64,000 bases of DNA from Anabaena subtropica FACHB-260 (GTDB taxonomy: Bacteria > Cyanobacteriota > Cyanobacteriia > Cyanobacteriales > Nostocaceae). The stretch is from positions 124,001 through 188,000 of the forward strand of contig NZ_JACJRF010000005.1 in assembly GCF_014697105.1 (NCBI RefSeq), written 5' to 3'. Below, piece after piece: positions 25,826 to 35,247 of this stretch. The notes under the pieces are model-generated. The model ran no database searches. It was not told where the DNA came from and was given only the letters and a program-made list of their open reading frames with translations. Both the position numbers and the translations under genes were made by a program. Numbering within the stretch: the stretch's first letter is position 1; each line of letters starts with the position of its first letter.

Positions 25826-27709
25826 ATGAGAGAAACTATCCTAGATGTCCGCAATCTACAAGTGGAATTTTCCAGTGATGGCCATATTGTCAAAGCCGTT
25901 GATGGGATTTCTTTTCAGCTACATCGAGGAGACACTCTAGGTATAGTCGGTGAATCTGGGAGTGGTAAATCAGTCACTTCTTTGGCGGTGATGGGTTTGT
26001 TACAGCATCCTGGTAGAATTAGCGGTGGCGAAATCTTGTTTAGTCCGCAAGCAAACGCTAACCCCGTTAATTTATCAGCGTTATCTTCAGAAGAAATGCA
26101 ACTATATCGGGGTGGCGACATCGCCATGATTTTCCAAGAACCGATGAGTTCACTAAACCCGGTTTATACCATTGGATTTCAACTAACCGAAGCCATCCTC
26201 CGCCATCAGAATGTCAGCGCCACTGAAGCAAACCGCATTGCGATCGCTGGTCTGCAAGAGGTTAAACTGTTACCTAGCGATGAGCAAATCAAACAGCAAT
26301 ACATCGAAACTTGGACGCAAACTAACCCCGACTCTGCACTGGATGAGTTTAAGTTAGCGCAGTTGGTGAAACAGCATAAAGAATCAATGCTGGAACGTTA
26401 CCCCCACCAACTATCGGGGGGACAATTGCAACGGGTGATGATTGCAATGGCGATTTCCTGTAACCCCTTGCTATTAATTGCCGATGAACCGACTACGGCT
26501 TTAGATGTTACTGTCCAAGCTACAATTATTGAACTGTTGCGAGAATTGCAACAAAGCCGTGAAATGGCGTTAATTTTTATCACCCACGACTTGGGGCTAA
26601 TTTCGGAAATTGCCGACCAAGTAGCAGTAATGTATAAGGGTAAAGTTGTCGAATATGGTGCATCTGAGCAAATTTTTAGTAGTCCCCAACATCCATATAC
26701 TAAAGGTTTGGTAGCTTGTCGCCCCACCCTTAACCGTCGTCCCCACAAATTACTCACCGTTTCTGACTACATGAGTGTGGAAGAAACACCAAGCGGACAA
26801 TTAATTATTCAAGAGAAAGAACCCTCACACCCATCAGAAATTACCTCTGAAGAAATATCCGCCAGACTGAAAAACCTGGAAGAGAAGAAACCTTTATTAC
26901 AAATCCGTAACTTGAAAGTAGGTTTTCCCGTGAAGGGTTGGTTTGGTGGGACAAAACGCTATCAAATGGCGGTTAATGATGTTTCCTTTGATGTCAAACC
27001 AGGGGAAACATTAGGTTTAGTGGGGGAATCTGGTTGCGGTAAAACCACCTTGGGAAGAACTTTGTTACGGTTAATTGAACCAATGAGTGGTCAAATTATC
27101 TTTGATGGACAAGATATTACCACTCTCAAAGGCGAACCGTTGCAAAAACTGCGGCGGGAAATGCAAATAGTTTTTCAAAATCCTTTTAGTTCCCTTGATC
27201 CCCGGATGAAGGTTGGGGATGCGGTGATGGAACCGTTATTAATTCATTCTGTAGGTAAGACATCAAAACAACGGCGAGAAAGGGTGGTGGAACTTTTAGA
27301 ACGGGTGGGTTTGAGTGCAGATGCAATGAGTCGTTATCCGCATCAATTTTCTGGTGGTCAACGTCAACGGGTTTGTATTGCCCGTTCCTTGGCATTAAAC
27401 CCCAAGTTTATCATTTGTGATGAGTCGGTTTCCGCCTTGGATGTATCAGTACAAGCCCAAGTATTGAATCTTCTCAAAGAATTACAAGATGATTTTCAGT
27501 TAACTTATATATTTATTTCCCATGACTTAAGCGTGGTGAAATTTATGAGCGATCGCATTTTGGTGATGAATCGTGGTCAAATAGTCGAACAAGGGACAGC
27601 AGAAAGCATCTACCGCGAACCTAAGGAAGTATACACCCAAAAATTAATCGCCTCTATTCCCACCGGTAGTCCTGAAAGAGTCCGCAGTCATCACCTGAGA
27701 ACTTCTTAA
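25826..27709 (+). CDS. Fused dipeptide/oligopeptide ABC transporter ATPase (DppD-DppF type)
   Basis: The 627-residue protein contains two complete ABC ATPase halves. The first has Walker A GESGSGKS (about 42-49), [14 protein letters not shown] and Walker [17 protein letters not shown]; the second has GESGCGKTT (about 398-406), [16 protein letters not shown] and [16 protein letters not shown]. Both have the oligopeptide-family C-terminal ([20 protein letters not shown]). It would energise uptake of peptides, nickel or glutathione-like substrates. The second Walker B has DES instead of DEP, common in DppF-type halves. No permease or binding-protein gene is adjacent. Confidence 0.9.
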   Translation: MRETILDVRNLQVEFSSDGHIVKAVDGISFQLHRGDTLGIVGESGSGKSVTSLAVMGLLQHPGRISGGEILFSPQANANPVNLSALSSEEMQLYRGGDIAMIFQEPMSSLNPVYTIGFQLTEAILRHQNVSATEANRIAIAGLQEVKLLPSDEQIKQQYIETWTQTNPDSALDEFKLAQLVKQHKESMLERYPHQLSGGQLQRVMIAMAISCNPLLLIADEPTTALDVTVQATIIELLRELQQSREMALIFITHDLGLISEIADQVAVMYKGKVVEYGASEQIFSSPQHPYTKGLVACRPTLNRRPHKLLTVSDYMSVEETPSGQLIIQEKEPSHPSEITSEEISARLKNLEEKKPLLQIRNLKVGFPVKGWFGGTKRYQMAVNDVSFDVKPGETLGLVGESGCGKTTLGRTLLRLIEPMSGQIIFDGQDITTLKGEPLQKLRREMQIVFQNPFSSLDPRMKVGDAVMEPLLIHSVGKTSKQRRERVVELLERVGLSADAMSRYPHQFSGGQRQRVCIARSLALNPKFIICDESVSALDVSVQAQVLNLLKELQDDFQLTYIFISHDLSVVKFMSDRILVMNRGQIVEQGTAESIYREPKEVYTQKLIASIPTGSPERVRSHHLRTS

Positions 27710-27766
27710 CCAAAAATATATTGTTAAAATTTATAAGATTGATAAGAAAATCTTTTAATATTTAAC

Positions 27767-28543
27767 ATGACCACTGCTTTAATTACGGGTGCGTCTGGTG
27801 GTATCGGTAAAGCCTTTGCCCAAGAACTAGCCGCACGTCAGACAAATCTTGTACTGGTGGCGCGTTCTGAGAAAAAACTTGAGCAACTGGCGCAAGAATT
27901 ACAACAGCAACATAACATCCAAGTAGATATTATCCCTAAAGACTTAACCCAAACAGATGCGGTGGCTGATGTATTTGATTTCACCAAAAGTAAAGCATTG
28001 ACAATTGACTTACTGATTAACAATGCTGGATTTGGCGATTATGGTGACTTTGCCCAAAGCGATCGCCAAAGACAAATTAAAATTATTCAGTTAAACGTTT
28101 TAGCATTAGTAGATTTAACCCATAGGTTTTTACCACTGATGCGTCAACGTCGTTCGGGAAGCATTATTAACGTCGCTTCCATCGCCGGCTTTCAACCCAT
28201 ACCCTATCTTTCAGTTTATGCAGCTAGTAAGGCTTTTATCGTCAGTTTTAGCGAAGCCTTGTGGGCAGAAAATCGCCAATATGGTGTTCGTGTTTTAGTT
28301 ACTTGTCCGGGACCAACGGAAACTGACTTTTTTACAGAGGCTAATTTTCCCCAAGCTTTAGCAGAAACTACAAATAAGGTGATGAGTTCTGAAGAAGTCG
28401 TACAGAAATCACTCCAAGCTTTGGAAAATTGGCAGCCAACGGTTATTATAAGTGATACTACTACTCAACTGAGAAGTACAGTAGCTCGATTAGTACCACG
28501 AAAAACCTTACTCCATTTTTTGGCTAAACATTTTAAAGCCTAA
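27767..28543 (+). CDS. Short-chain dehydrogenase/reductase
   Basis: The 258-residue protein has a classical SDR fold: TGASGGIGKAFAQELA (NAD(P)-binding), the NNAG motif (LLINNAGFGDYG), catalytic Ser in INVASIAGF and YxxxK in SVYAASKAF. A basic residue at the end of the second strand (ARSEKK) favours NADP. The sequence resembles the YqjQ/DltE-like group, but the substrate is unknown. It follows the ABC ATPase by 57 nt and is closed by a hairpin. Confidence 0.88.
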   Translation: MTTALITGASGGIGKAFAQELAARQTNLVLVARSEKKLEQLAQELQQQHNIQVDIIPKDLTQTDAVADVFDFTKSKALTIDLLINNAGFGDYGDFAQSDRQRQIKIIQLNVLALVDLTHRFLPLMRQRRSGSIINVASIAGFQPIPYLSVYAASKAFIVSFSEALWAENRQYGVRVLVTCPGPTETDFFTEANFPQALAETTNKVMSSEEVVQKSLQALENWQPTVIISDTTTQLRSTVARLVPRKTLLHFLAKHFKA

Positions 28544-28548
28544 CTGTC

Positions 28549-28602
28549 ATACCAATTCGCAATAGCCTTGCCGCAGGAAGACAGCGAATTGCGAATTGGT
28601 AT
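28549..28602. terminator. Bidirectional hairpin between convergent genes
   Basis: ATACCAATTCGCAAT and ATTGCGAATTGGTAT pair perfectly with a 24-nt loop, exactly between the SDR gene (plus) and the S4-domain gene (minus). The words resemble a dispersed Nostoc palindrome. Confidence 0.7.
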
Positions 28603-29381
28603 TACATATATCGTGTTAACTGGACGCGGTAACGTTCTTTTTTCGTTACCATAATTTCTCCAACCTCTAAACGTCCTTTACCGCGAATAGCGATTAAGTC
28701 ACCCGATTTTAACTGTGAACTGGCTTGAGTGACTTCTTTCCAATTGACACGGACATCACCAGAGTCAATGAAGTCTACCATCTTACTACGAGACATCCCA
28801 AAACCAGCAGAGGCGATCGCATCTAACCTTAAAGAAGCTTCCACCGTAGTTAATTCTTTCTTCTTCGGTTCCCGTACTTTTAACTCAGTCAACTCAATGG
28901 GTTGAGTTTTTACCGGCACAGAACGCACCTGATTGAGGTGTACTTGCAAAAACTCTGCCAACTCTGGAACGACAATTGCTTGCGCCCCCCGTTCACCCAG
29001 AACGATAATATCCCCAGTTTTCTCCCTGACAATCCCCGTTCCCAGCATTGCGCCTAAAAAGTCGCGGTGAGTTGCTGAATCAAAGAGAAAATTACCAGCG
29101 ATTTCTAGCACCACCAGGCTAACTTGAGATTGATCTAATGGTAAATCAGCACGAGCGATCGCTAATCGTTGCCGTTCTGCTTGCGGATATCCACCCCAAG
29201 CCACTAACTGCACTTCTGTTAGTCGATTAAATACCCTTTGAATTTCTGCTAATTCTGGGGGAGACAAAAAATCTGTCAAAACCACTTCCCAAGTCTTAAT
29301 CGCTTGTTCGGCTTGATCAATTACCCGCACTACAGTATCTCGATTCTCAACACCCTTTAATAATTCTTCTCGTGGCAACAT
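28602..29381 (-). CDS. S4-domain RNA-binding protein (photosystem II S4 / YlmH family)
   Basis: The 259-residue protein matches the cyanobacterial photosystem II S4-domain protein, related to YlmH. The N-terminal part has helical EELLKGVENRDTVVRVID and a central beta-rich region (DFLGAMLGTGIVREKTGDI). The C-terminal S4 RNA-binding domain (about 185-250) shows RLDAIASAGFGMSRSKMVDFI and SGDLIAIRGKGRLEV. YlmH-type proteins bind rRNA in ribosome rescue; the plant homologue affects photosystem II. The gene starts 8 nt from a heptamer array. Confidence 0.88.
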   Translation of the reverse strand: MLPREELLKGVENRDTVVRVIDQAEQAIKTWEVVLTDFLSPPELAEIQRVFNRLTEVQLVAWGGYPQAERQRLAIARADLPLDQSQVSLVVLEIAGNFLFDSATHRDFLGAMLGTGIVREKTGDIIVLGERGAQAIVVPELAEFLQVHLNQVRSVPVKTQPIELTELKVREPKKKELTTVEASLRLDAIASAGFGMSRSKMVDFIDSGDVRVNWKEVTQASSQLKSGDLIAIRGKGRLEVGEIMVTKKERYRVQLTRYM

Positions 29382-29388
29382 TGTTAAA

Positions 29389-29416
29389 TAGTCAGTTGTC
29401 AGTTGTCAGTTGTCGG
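29389..29416. repeat. Heptamer array, four units, before the S4-domain gene
   Basis: AGTCAGT, TGTCAGT, TGTCAGT and TGTCGGT lie head to tail, beginning 7 nt upstream of the S4-domain gene's ATG (minus strand). They are related to the AGTCAAT arrays at 17.4, 30.5 and 58.3 kb. Confidence 0.8.
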
Positions 29417-29458
29417 TTGTTATTGTCCAATACTTACCTAATCCCAGTCCCCAATTCC

Positions 29459-29965
29459 TCACACAGGAGTTGTGTCAGCGTAACCTTGCATATTTTCTGG
29501 CTCAAACTGACGTAATATCCGGGTTGCTTGGCGAGACAGAGTTTCCGAACCCTGAACTACAATCAAGTATTTACCTGCATTTAAGCGGTTACGGTAGGGT
29601 AAAGCATCACCACCACCCACAACTAAGCCAACTCCACCGCCAACAAACACACTACCCATAGCACCACTACCAGCGCCTAAAAGTCCGCCTACAACGTGGT
29701 TGCCAATTTCACCTGCCCAAGCAAAGGTATTCAAACCAGTGATGTAACTAAAGGTAAATCCAGCGAAAAAGCCGAATGGTACTAACCAATATGACATTAG
29801 CTGTGCTTGTTTTCTGGCTTGGAGATTGGGGTCAATTAAGCCAAACTCATCAGCAGTTTTATAGCCTCTACCTAAAATAGTGCTATTGATACCTTCTTTT
29901 TCTAAAGCTAAATAAGCAGCTTCAGCTTGGATGCGATCTGGTAATACGGCAACTAGGTAATTCAT
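29459..29965 (-). CDS. Gly-rich membrane protein of unknown function
   Basis: A 168-residue protein. The N-terminus (MNYLVAVLPDRIQAEAAYLALEKEG) and the C-terminal KYLIVVQGSETLSRQATRIL look like small ferredoxin-like alpha/beta units. Between them lie two hydrophobic segments (about 60-80 and 88-116), the second made of Gly repeats (GGLLGAGSGAMGSVFVGGGVGLVVGGG) that could be a glycine-zipper membrane hairpin. The pattern recalls general-stress-protein-17M-like proteins of cyanobacteria. No catalytic motif was found. Confidence 0.7.
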   Translation of the reverse strand: MNYLVAVLPDRIQAEAAYLALEKEGINSTILGRGYKTADEFGLIDPNLQARKQAQLMSYWLVPFGFFAGFTFSYITGLNTFAWAGEIGNHVVGGLLGAGSGAMGSVFVGGGVGLVVGGGDALPYRNRLNAGKYLIVVQGSETLSRQATRILRQFEPENMQGYADTTPV

Positions 29966-30072
29966 TGATAGAAAAATTTGTCTAATAAAAAGTTTTGCCC
30001 TAATTACCAGGGTATCAGTCCTTGGGAAGTAAGGAGTAGAGAGTGGGAAAAGTCCTGAGTGCTGACTAAAAA

Positions 30073-30124
30073 CTCCTTCCCCTGCTCCCCCTGCTCCTCT
30101 GCTCCTCTGTTCCTCTGCTCCCCA
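30073..30124. repeat. C/T-rich low-complexity repeat
   Basis: A run of CCCCTGCTCC, CCTCTGCTCC and CCTCTGTTCC words between two minus-strand genes. Similar polypyrimidine words are common between genes in this group. It sits right at the 3' end of the 125-residue unknown. Confidence 0.6.
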
Positions 30125-30502
30125 CTACTTAAGCGCATCCAAAGGCTCACAAAAGCTATTCACGCCTTGTTTGAGAATATATATCAAAACTGGTGTTGCC
30201 AAAATTTTGGGAAATGTGGGCATTGTTTTGAGATGCGCCATCATCTCAGTTATTGAACCGTTAAGCAAATCATTACGAAATTCTTGCTCACAAATAACAG
30301 CACGCCACTTTCTAGCCAAAGCATCTAACCATTCGGCGTTGGCTCGTTCTGGTTCTTGTCCGGCTTTGATGGCTAATGTCATCGCCGCATCTTCTAAATC
30401 TCCCTCGCAGTCTTCAATTAAGTCCAACGCCTCCATCGCTCCAAGATCATCTGCCAACTGAGAGCGAAACAATGCTATTTCTTGTGATGTAACTTTAGTC
30501 AT
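30125..30502 (-). CDS. Cyanobacterial protein of unknown function
   Basis: A 125-residue, largely helical acidic protein. Seen: TSQEIALFRSQLADDLGAMEALDLIEDCEGDLEDAA (a CUE/UBA-like helical run by eye), an RKWRAVICE core and a C-terminal FPKILATPVLIYILKQG. No membrane helix or catalytic motif is clear. It lies between hgdD-like and the Gly-rich membrane protein on the same strand. Its ATG is only 1 nt from a heptamer array, leaving no conventional ribosome binding site. Confidence 0.65.
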   Translation of the reverse strand: MTKVTSQEIALFRSQLADDLGAMEALDLIEDCEGDLEDAAMTLAIKAGQEPERANAEWLDALARKWRAVICEQEFRNDLLNGSITEMMAHLKTMPTFPKILATPVLIYILKQGVNSFCEPLDALK

Positions 30503-30503
30503 G

Positions 30504-30644
30504 AGTCAATAATCAGTAGTGCATAGTCAATAGTCCATAGTCCATAGTTTATAGGTTATGGTCAGTCAAGTTTGTAACTCTTGATTTTTGACTGTTGACT
30601 ACTGACTACTGACTACTGACTACTGACCATTGACTATTGACTAG
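30504..30644. repeat. Two opposed heptamer arrays between hgdD-like and the next gene
   Basis: Array one (30504-30552) reads AGTCAAT-type units. Array two (30589-30644) is eight units TGACTGT, TGACTAC x4, TGACCAT, TGACTAT, TGACTAG, the reverse orientation. Together they can fold into a long imperfect hairpin. Array two overlaps the end of the hgdD-like gene and contains its TAG stop. Confidence 0.88.
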
Positions 30645-32781
30645 CTAATGCTCTAGAAGTGACAGCACGCTGTAAATCAGCCAAAGCGCGATTGTAATCT
30701 AGAATGGCAGTGATTCTGTTACCCTCAGCCTGTGTTAAATCGTTTTCTGAGTTAATCACATCTGTTTGAGTACCTACACCAGCTTGGAAACGTAACCGTG
30801 CTAAACGTAATGCTTCTCTAGCTTGTTCTAGAGCAACATTGGCAGTTTGTACATTCTCTAAGCTTGAGCGTTGGGTGGTAAAGGCTTGTTCTACTTGGAA
30901 GCGAACTTGGTCGCGCTGGGTAGCAAATCGAGTTTCTGCGATCGCAATATTACTTTTGGCTTGGGCTGCTCTGGCTCTAGATGCTCCACCATCAAACAAG
31001 TTTAAAGTTGCTCTCACCCCAACAGAATAACCATCCGTCAGACCAACACTATCATCAAACCGATCAAGCAGGTTGTAGTTAGCGATGAAGCTGACTTGCG
31101 GCCCCAGGTTTGCCAGTGCTTGCCTACGCTGTTGCTCGTTAATGTTCCGTTGTGCCAATTGCTGTTGCAATTCGGGACGATTTTGGTAAGCGAGGATGAT
31201 GCTTTGCTCTAGAGACTGGTTCCACAGACCTGCTAATTGTACAGGGTCGGCGGCGCTGATATTTACCGACTGTGGCAGGCCTAACACCGTTGCTAGTTGA
31301 CGACGGGTAGTTTGTTGACGGGAGAGGCTATTAGTTAGCTGTTGGGTGTTATTGGCTAAGTTTACTTGCGATCGCAACACATCAAACCTAGTACCCACCC
31401 CAGCCCTTTCTAAAGCTTCCGCATCTCGCAAGCTAGCCTGGGTGTTTTCCACCGCCGACTGAGCAATACGTACTTGTTCATCTGCCTGTTGCAAGTCGTA
31501 ATATATCCTAGTCACATTCAGACGGATTTCTTCCGACTGACGCTCTACATCCAACTCATTAAAACGCACCTGTTCTTCAGCCTGCTGAATGGCAGCTTTC
31601 CGCCTCCCAGAGGTATACAAGTCATAGGATAATTGAGCTTGACCATTGAAGCTTGTACTTGGTTCATCGCTGTTGCCAAGTCCTCCCTGTCTACTAGTAA
31701 GTTCATCCTGAAGTTGACCGCCTGCTGATTGGCTGCGGGTGACATCACTACTTAGAGACACATTGGGCAATAAAGCTGCCTGTGCTTCCCGTAAAGCGCC
31801 TTGAGTGCGTTCCAGTTCCAACAACGAAACTTGTAAATCCCGATTGTTCCGCCGTGCTAGTTCCAGCGCCTGCGCCAAACTAATCGGCTGATTTTCCTGA
31901 AGTGTCACTTCTTCTGGTTTGGTGGGAAATTGCAGAGGATTGGCATTGGGAATGAGATTTTGCGGCACTTGTACAGCACCAGCAGGTACAGGAGTATCTG
32001 CTGGTGGCTGGGTATCTGCTGGCGCTAATTCAGTCTGTACAGGAGTATCTGCTGGTAATTGAGTATCTGCTGGCGCTAATTCAGTCTGTACGGGAGTTGA
32101 AGCCGGATCGACTGTAGTATTCCCCTGAACTATCTGCTGCTCAGTTAGTTTGGGTAGTTGGCAGGTTTGTGATGAGCAACTACTGATTTCTAAGAGTTTC
32201 GCCGCCCCTACATTCCCGGCTTTTGCTTGTAAAACTATTGGTAACTGAGTTTTCAGCTTTTCCCGTGGCGCAGAAGACAGGAAAAAAGTTTGCAGTGTAG
32301 ATGATGGCGTTGTGGAGGTGGTAGAAACTACTTTTGTTACTAATTCTGCTCTAGAAATCCCTGATTTAATCTGTTTTGGATTTTGAGAAAACCGCTTTTG
32401 TTTTAGCCTCTGAGCAAGAGTAAGATTGGATTTGAGATTGAAAGTTTTAACTTTATCTGGTTGAGATTTGTCTTCTCTATGGATACCAGTATTTTCTGTC
32501 AAGATTACTGGGTGACTGTGACTACTAGAAAATTGTAAATTTGGTGTAGTCACACCAGAATTGGGACTGATGTCTGGGAAAATCTGAACTGTAGCATTAG
32601 GCAGTTGTGTCTGACTGTTGTCTACTAGCAAAGTTTGACTATCTTGATTAGTCACAACACTAGAAGAAGGTACAAGTTGTACACTACTGACTTTCATGGC
32701 TTCAGCCACGGCTGGCTGAGTTGTCAATACTGCTGCTGTTACACCAGGTAAGAAACTATAAAATAAGTGTTGTCCTTTCAC
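30634..32781 (-). CDS. hgdD: TolC-family outer membrane efflux protein (HgdD-like)
   Basis: This 715-residue protein starts at GTG with GAGG 7 nt upstream, followed by a signal peptide ending near AVAEA. An extended, Thr/Gln/Pro-rich periplasmic part (30-290) holds two copies of a 17-residue repeat (TPVQTELAPADTQLPAD). Residues ~300-710 are the TolC/OEP domain with two related halves (LAQALELARRNNRDLQVSLLELERTQG and QSIILAYQNRPELQQQLAQ). In Anabaena PCC 7120 the TolC homologue HgdD (alr2887) lies just after kaiC and exports heterocyst glycolipids and other substrates; gene order here is the same. The last codons, Ser-Gln-stop, lie within a heptamer array. Confidence 0.88.
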   Translation of the reverse strand: MKGQHLFYSFLPGVTAAVLTTQPAVAEAMKVSSVQLVPSSSVVTNQDSQTLLVDNSQTQLPNATVQIFPDISPNSGVTTPNLQFSSSHSHPVILTENTGIHREDKSQPDKVKTFNLKSNLTLAQRLKQKRFSQNPKQIKSGISRAELVTKVVSTTSTTPSSTLQTFFLSSAPREKLKTQLPIVLQAKAGNVGAAKLLEISSCSSQTCQLPKLTEQQIVQGNTTVDPASTPVQTELAPADTQLPADTPVQTELAPADTQPPADTPVPAGAVQVPQNLIPNANPLQFPTKPEEVTLQENQPISLAQALELARRNNRDLQVSLLELERTQGALREAQAALLPNVSLSSDVTRSQSAGGQLQDELTSRQGGLGNSDEPSTSFNGQAQLSYDLYTSGRRKAAIQQAEEQVRFNELDVERQSEEIRLNVTRIYYDLQQADEQVRIAQSAVENTQASLRDAEALERAGVGTRFDVLRSQVNLANNTQQLTNSLSRQQTTRRQLATVLGLPQSVNISAADPVQLAGLWNQSLEQSIILAYQNRPELQQQLAQRNINEQQRRQALANLGPQVSFIANYNLLDRFDDSVGLTDGYSVGVRATLNLFDGGASRARAAQAKSNIAIAETRFATQRDQVRFQVEQAFTTQRSSLENVQTANVALEQAREALRLARLRFQAGVGTQTDVINSENDLTQAEGNRITAILDYNRALADLQRAVTSRALASQ
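31991..32092. repeat. Two 51-bp tandem repeats in hgdD-like gene
   Basis: Two copies of a 51-bp unit starting GGAGTATCTGCTGGT differ at only a few positions. Each encodes 17 residues of the Pro/Ala/Thr-rich periplasmic linker. The unit keeps the frame. Confidence 0.85.
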
Positions 32782-32885
32782 CGCATCCCCTCACACGAAA
32801 ATCAATCTGGCGGCAGAAAACTTTTCTTCACCACAGAATATAGCACGATACTAAATTTAAGGAGGAATATAGTACGATACCAAAT

Positions 32886-34445
32886 TTAGGAATCGGAACC
32901 CTGTTTTTCTTCAAAACGTTTGACGATGCGAGAAAGTTCCGCTTTTTCGTCAATACTTACGCGGGTAGGAGAGCCACTGACAATTCTTTCGTAGTTACGG
33001 AAAGAATCTTGAATTTGTGGCCCGTCTGCCGTGATATTATATTCTCTAATTCCTTTGTCGTGCCAGGAACCTCTCATCTTAAATACGTTAATTGCTCTTG
33101 ACATTTCCCCACGAATTTCTACGTACTGTAGCATCAGAATTGTATCTGTAATTGTAGAGATGTGGGAGTCAGTAATCGAATGCGATCCCATAAATTGGTC
33201 AGTTGTGTTAGTAAAGAAACCTGTAATTTCTTCTTGTTTGGCATAACCTGTCACACCAATCACAAACTGCCGGAAAGCATTATTACTTACGCCTCTGGCT
33301 AGTGCTGAGAGTGAATCAATAGCAATTCGAGCTGGTTTGAATACAGCAATTTCTGACTTAATGATCTGTAAATGGTCTTCTAAGCCAGTTGATTCTGGGT
33401 ATGTACAAATAATCTTGAGTAAACCTTGGCTTTCTAATTCTTCAAAATCAATACCCCATGAATAAGCATTCCGAGAGAGTTGAGCGCGTGATTCTTCATA
33501 AGCAAATAATATTGCTCGTTCATTGTTGACGCAGCCATTTTGTAAAAATTTACTCACCAACAGGGTCTTACCTGTACCTGTAGCTCCTGTTGCTAAAATA
33601 ATTGAATCTTTAAAGAAACCGCCACCACACATTTCATCTAGAGTTTTTACACCAGAAGAAACTCGGACATTAGAAGACCTTTGAGTGAGGCGCATTGCTC
33701 CCAATGGGAAAATATTCACACCTTCATTAGTAATTGTGAAAGGATACTCACCTTTCATGTGAGTTGTACCACGCAATTTCAAAATTTCAATGGTGCGACG
33801 GCGACGCTCTCCTTCTAAAACGTTGCGGACAATTACCACATTATCGGACACAAATTCTTCCACACCAAAGGAGGCTACTGGCCCATATTCTTCACTGCGT
33901 TCAGTGGTAATTATCGTAGTGACATTGAGCTGTTTGAGACGTGCCACTAAGCGAAAAATCTCCCGGCGCACAACTCCCACCGCTTCATACTGCTGAAAGA
34001 CGGCGGTGATGGAATCAATAGAAACTCTTTTGGCTTTGTATTTACGAATCGCATACTGCAAGCGCTCAATCAATGCGGAAAGGTCGAAGTTCCCTACAAT
34101 GTCTTGACCTTCCGGGTCGGGAGATGCGTCCAGAATAAATAATTTACCCTCATCTATTAGGCGTTGCAAATTCCAGCCAAAAATATGAGCATTTTTGATA
34201 ATATCGCTGGGAGATTCTTCAAAAGTTACAAAGACTCCGGCTTCATCAAAAAAGGTAATGCCATTAAAGAGAAACTGTAGAGATAATAAGGTTTTTCCTG
34301 TACCAGAGGTTCCACTGACTAGAGTGGTTCTACCAACAGGTAAACCGCCATGACTAATATCGTCAAAGCCTTCGATCATTGTGCGAATTTTTTCTACACC
34401 ATTACCGGATGTATTTTTTTGTTCCTGTTGCTCTTTCTCACTCAT
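32886..34445 (-). CDS. kaiC: Circadian clock ATPase/kinase KaiC
   Basis: KaiC is the central oscillator protein, a hexameric double-RecA ATPase that phosphorylates and dephosphorylates itself over 24 h. Length is 519 residues, as in Synechococcus elongatus. CI has Walker A GTSGTGKT (45-52) and FEESP; CII has GATGTGKT and FAYEESRAQ. The phosphorylation segment ITDSHISTITDT is intact, with Ser430 and Thr431 corresponding to Ser431/Thr432. The A-loop and C-terminal tail (GSPTRVSIDEKAELSRIV) that bind KaiA are present. It follows kaiB by 75 nt on the same strand. Confidence 0.98.
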   Translation of the reverse strand: MSEKEQQEQKNTSGNGVEKIRTMIEGFDDISHGGLPVGRTTLVSGTSGTGKTLLSLQFLFNGITFFDEAGVFVTFEESPSDIIKNAHIFGWNLQRLIDEGKLFILDASPDPEGQDIVGNFDLSALIERLQYAIRKYKAKRVSIDSITAVFQQYEAVGVVRREIFRLVARLKQLNVTTIITTERSEEYGPVASFGVEEFVSDNVVIVRNVLEGERRRRTIEILKLRGTTHMKGEYPFTITNEGVNIFPLGAMRLTQRSSNVRVSSGVKTLDEMCGGGFFKDSIILATGATGTGKTLLVSKFLQNGCVNNERAILFAYEESRAQLSRNAYSWGIDFEELESQGLLKIICTYPESTGLEDHLQIIKSEIAVFKPARIAIDSLSALARGVSNNAFRQFVIGVTGYAKQEEITGFFTNTTDQFMGSHSITDSHISTITDTILMLQYVEIRGEMSRAINVFKMRGSWHDKGIREYNITADGPQIQDSFRNYERIVSGSPTRVSIDEKAELSRIVKRFEEKQGSDS

Positions 34446-34520
34446 CGCTTGCTAATAATGGGGTGCTATCCCCAATTTTTATATGACTAAAGTTGGTAAA
34501 TTATTTTTAACACTTAAAGA

Positions 34521-34847
34521 TTAAAGATTATTTTGTGCGTCCCAATCTTCTTCCGTTAGTTCTTCGTACAGTAAATCTAAGCCGATTAGGACTCTTTCCC
34601 GATCTGAAAGATCACCAATGATTTTGCGAACTGGTGGCGGCAAAATTTTAGATAATGTTGGTGTGGCTAAGATTTTATCCTCCTCTGCTAGCTGTGGATT
34701 CTTTAGCACATCAATTACTTTCAGAGCATAAATACCTTGAAACTCCTGTTCTAAAATATTTTTCAGTGTTTTTAATGCCCTGACTGAGTTAGGTGTGTTT
34801 CCTGCTACGTAAAGCTTGAGGACGTATGTCTTTCTGGCTTTATTCAT
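34521..34847 (-). CDS. kaiB: Circadian clock protein KaiB
   Basis: KaiB is 108 residues from ATG 34847, beginning [21 protein letters not shown] as in Anabaena KaiB; the frame continues 4 codons to a TTG, which is not used in relatives. The fold-switching protein binds phosphorylated KaiC and sequesters Kai[37 protein letters not shown] and [19 protein letters not shown] are all conserved, as is the acidic C-terminus [11 protein letters not shown]. It lies 82 nt after kaiA and 75 nt before kaiC. Confidence 0.97.
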   Translation of the reverse strand: MNKARKTYVLKLYVAGNTPNSVRALKTLKNILEQEFQGIYALKVIDVLKNPQLAEEDKILATPTLSKILPPPVRKIIGDLSDRERVLIGLDLLYEELTEEDWDAQNNL

Positions 34848-34929
34848 AAAGGTAGACAATGGGAGTAAACATTTTAAGATTAGGAATCTTCATGAATTTT
34901 GCAGTCAGTTACATCTCATTTTTGTGACA

Positions 34930-35247
34930 TCAACTTCTACTACTTAAAATTGCTCCTCTATAGGTTTCACAAAGATGAGCAAGAATATCTATAAGAGTTA
35001 AGCGATAATCCATTAAAGTTTCATCACTTCTACCCTCTAATCGTAGGTGTTTAGAAAATTCATCAATTAGTTCCATATGAATTTCTATAATTTCTGGCAC
35101 AGGAATATTAGCACAAAATACTGCATTGATAAATTTATCAATTTTTTCTTTTAGTGCTTTGTCTGTAGTAAAGTAACTTAAAAGAATCTGGCGATAATCT
35201 GATTTGAGTTGCTGCAATAATACTTGCCGATCAACTTCTTGAGTCAT
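34930..35247 (-). CDS. kaiA: Short KaiA: C-terminal KaiC-binding domain only
   Basis: KaiA stimulates KaiC phosphorylation by binding its C-terminal tail. From ATG 35247 the protein is 105 residues, MTQEVDRQVLLQQLKSDYRQ to the end, corresponding to the four-helix C-terminal domain. EIHMELIDEFSKHLRLEGR and LMDYRLTLIDILAHLCETYR are clearly conserved with KaiA of Synechococcus elongatus (284 residues). The N-terminal pseudo-receiver that binds quinones in that species is missing, as in Anabaena PCC 7120 KaiA (102 residues). The frame stays open for 92 more codons upstream; that part is listed separately. Confidence 0.9.
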   Translation of the reverse strand: MTQEVDRQVLLQQLKSDYRQILLSYFTTDKALKEKIDKFINAVFCANIPVPEIIEIHMELIDEFSKHLRLEGRSDETLMDYRLTLIDILAHLCETYRGAILSSRS

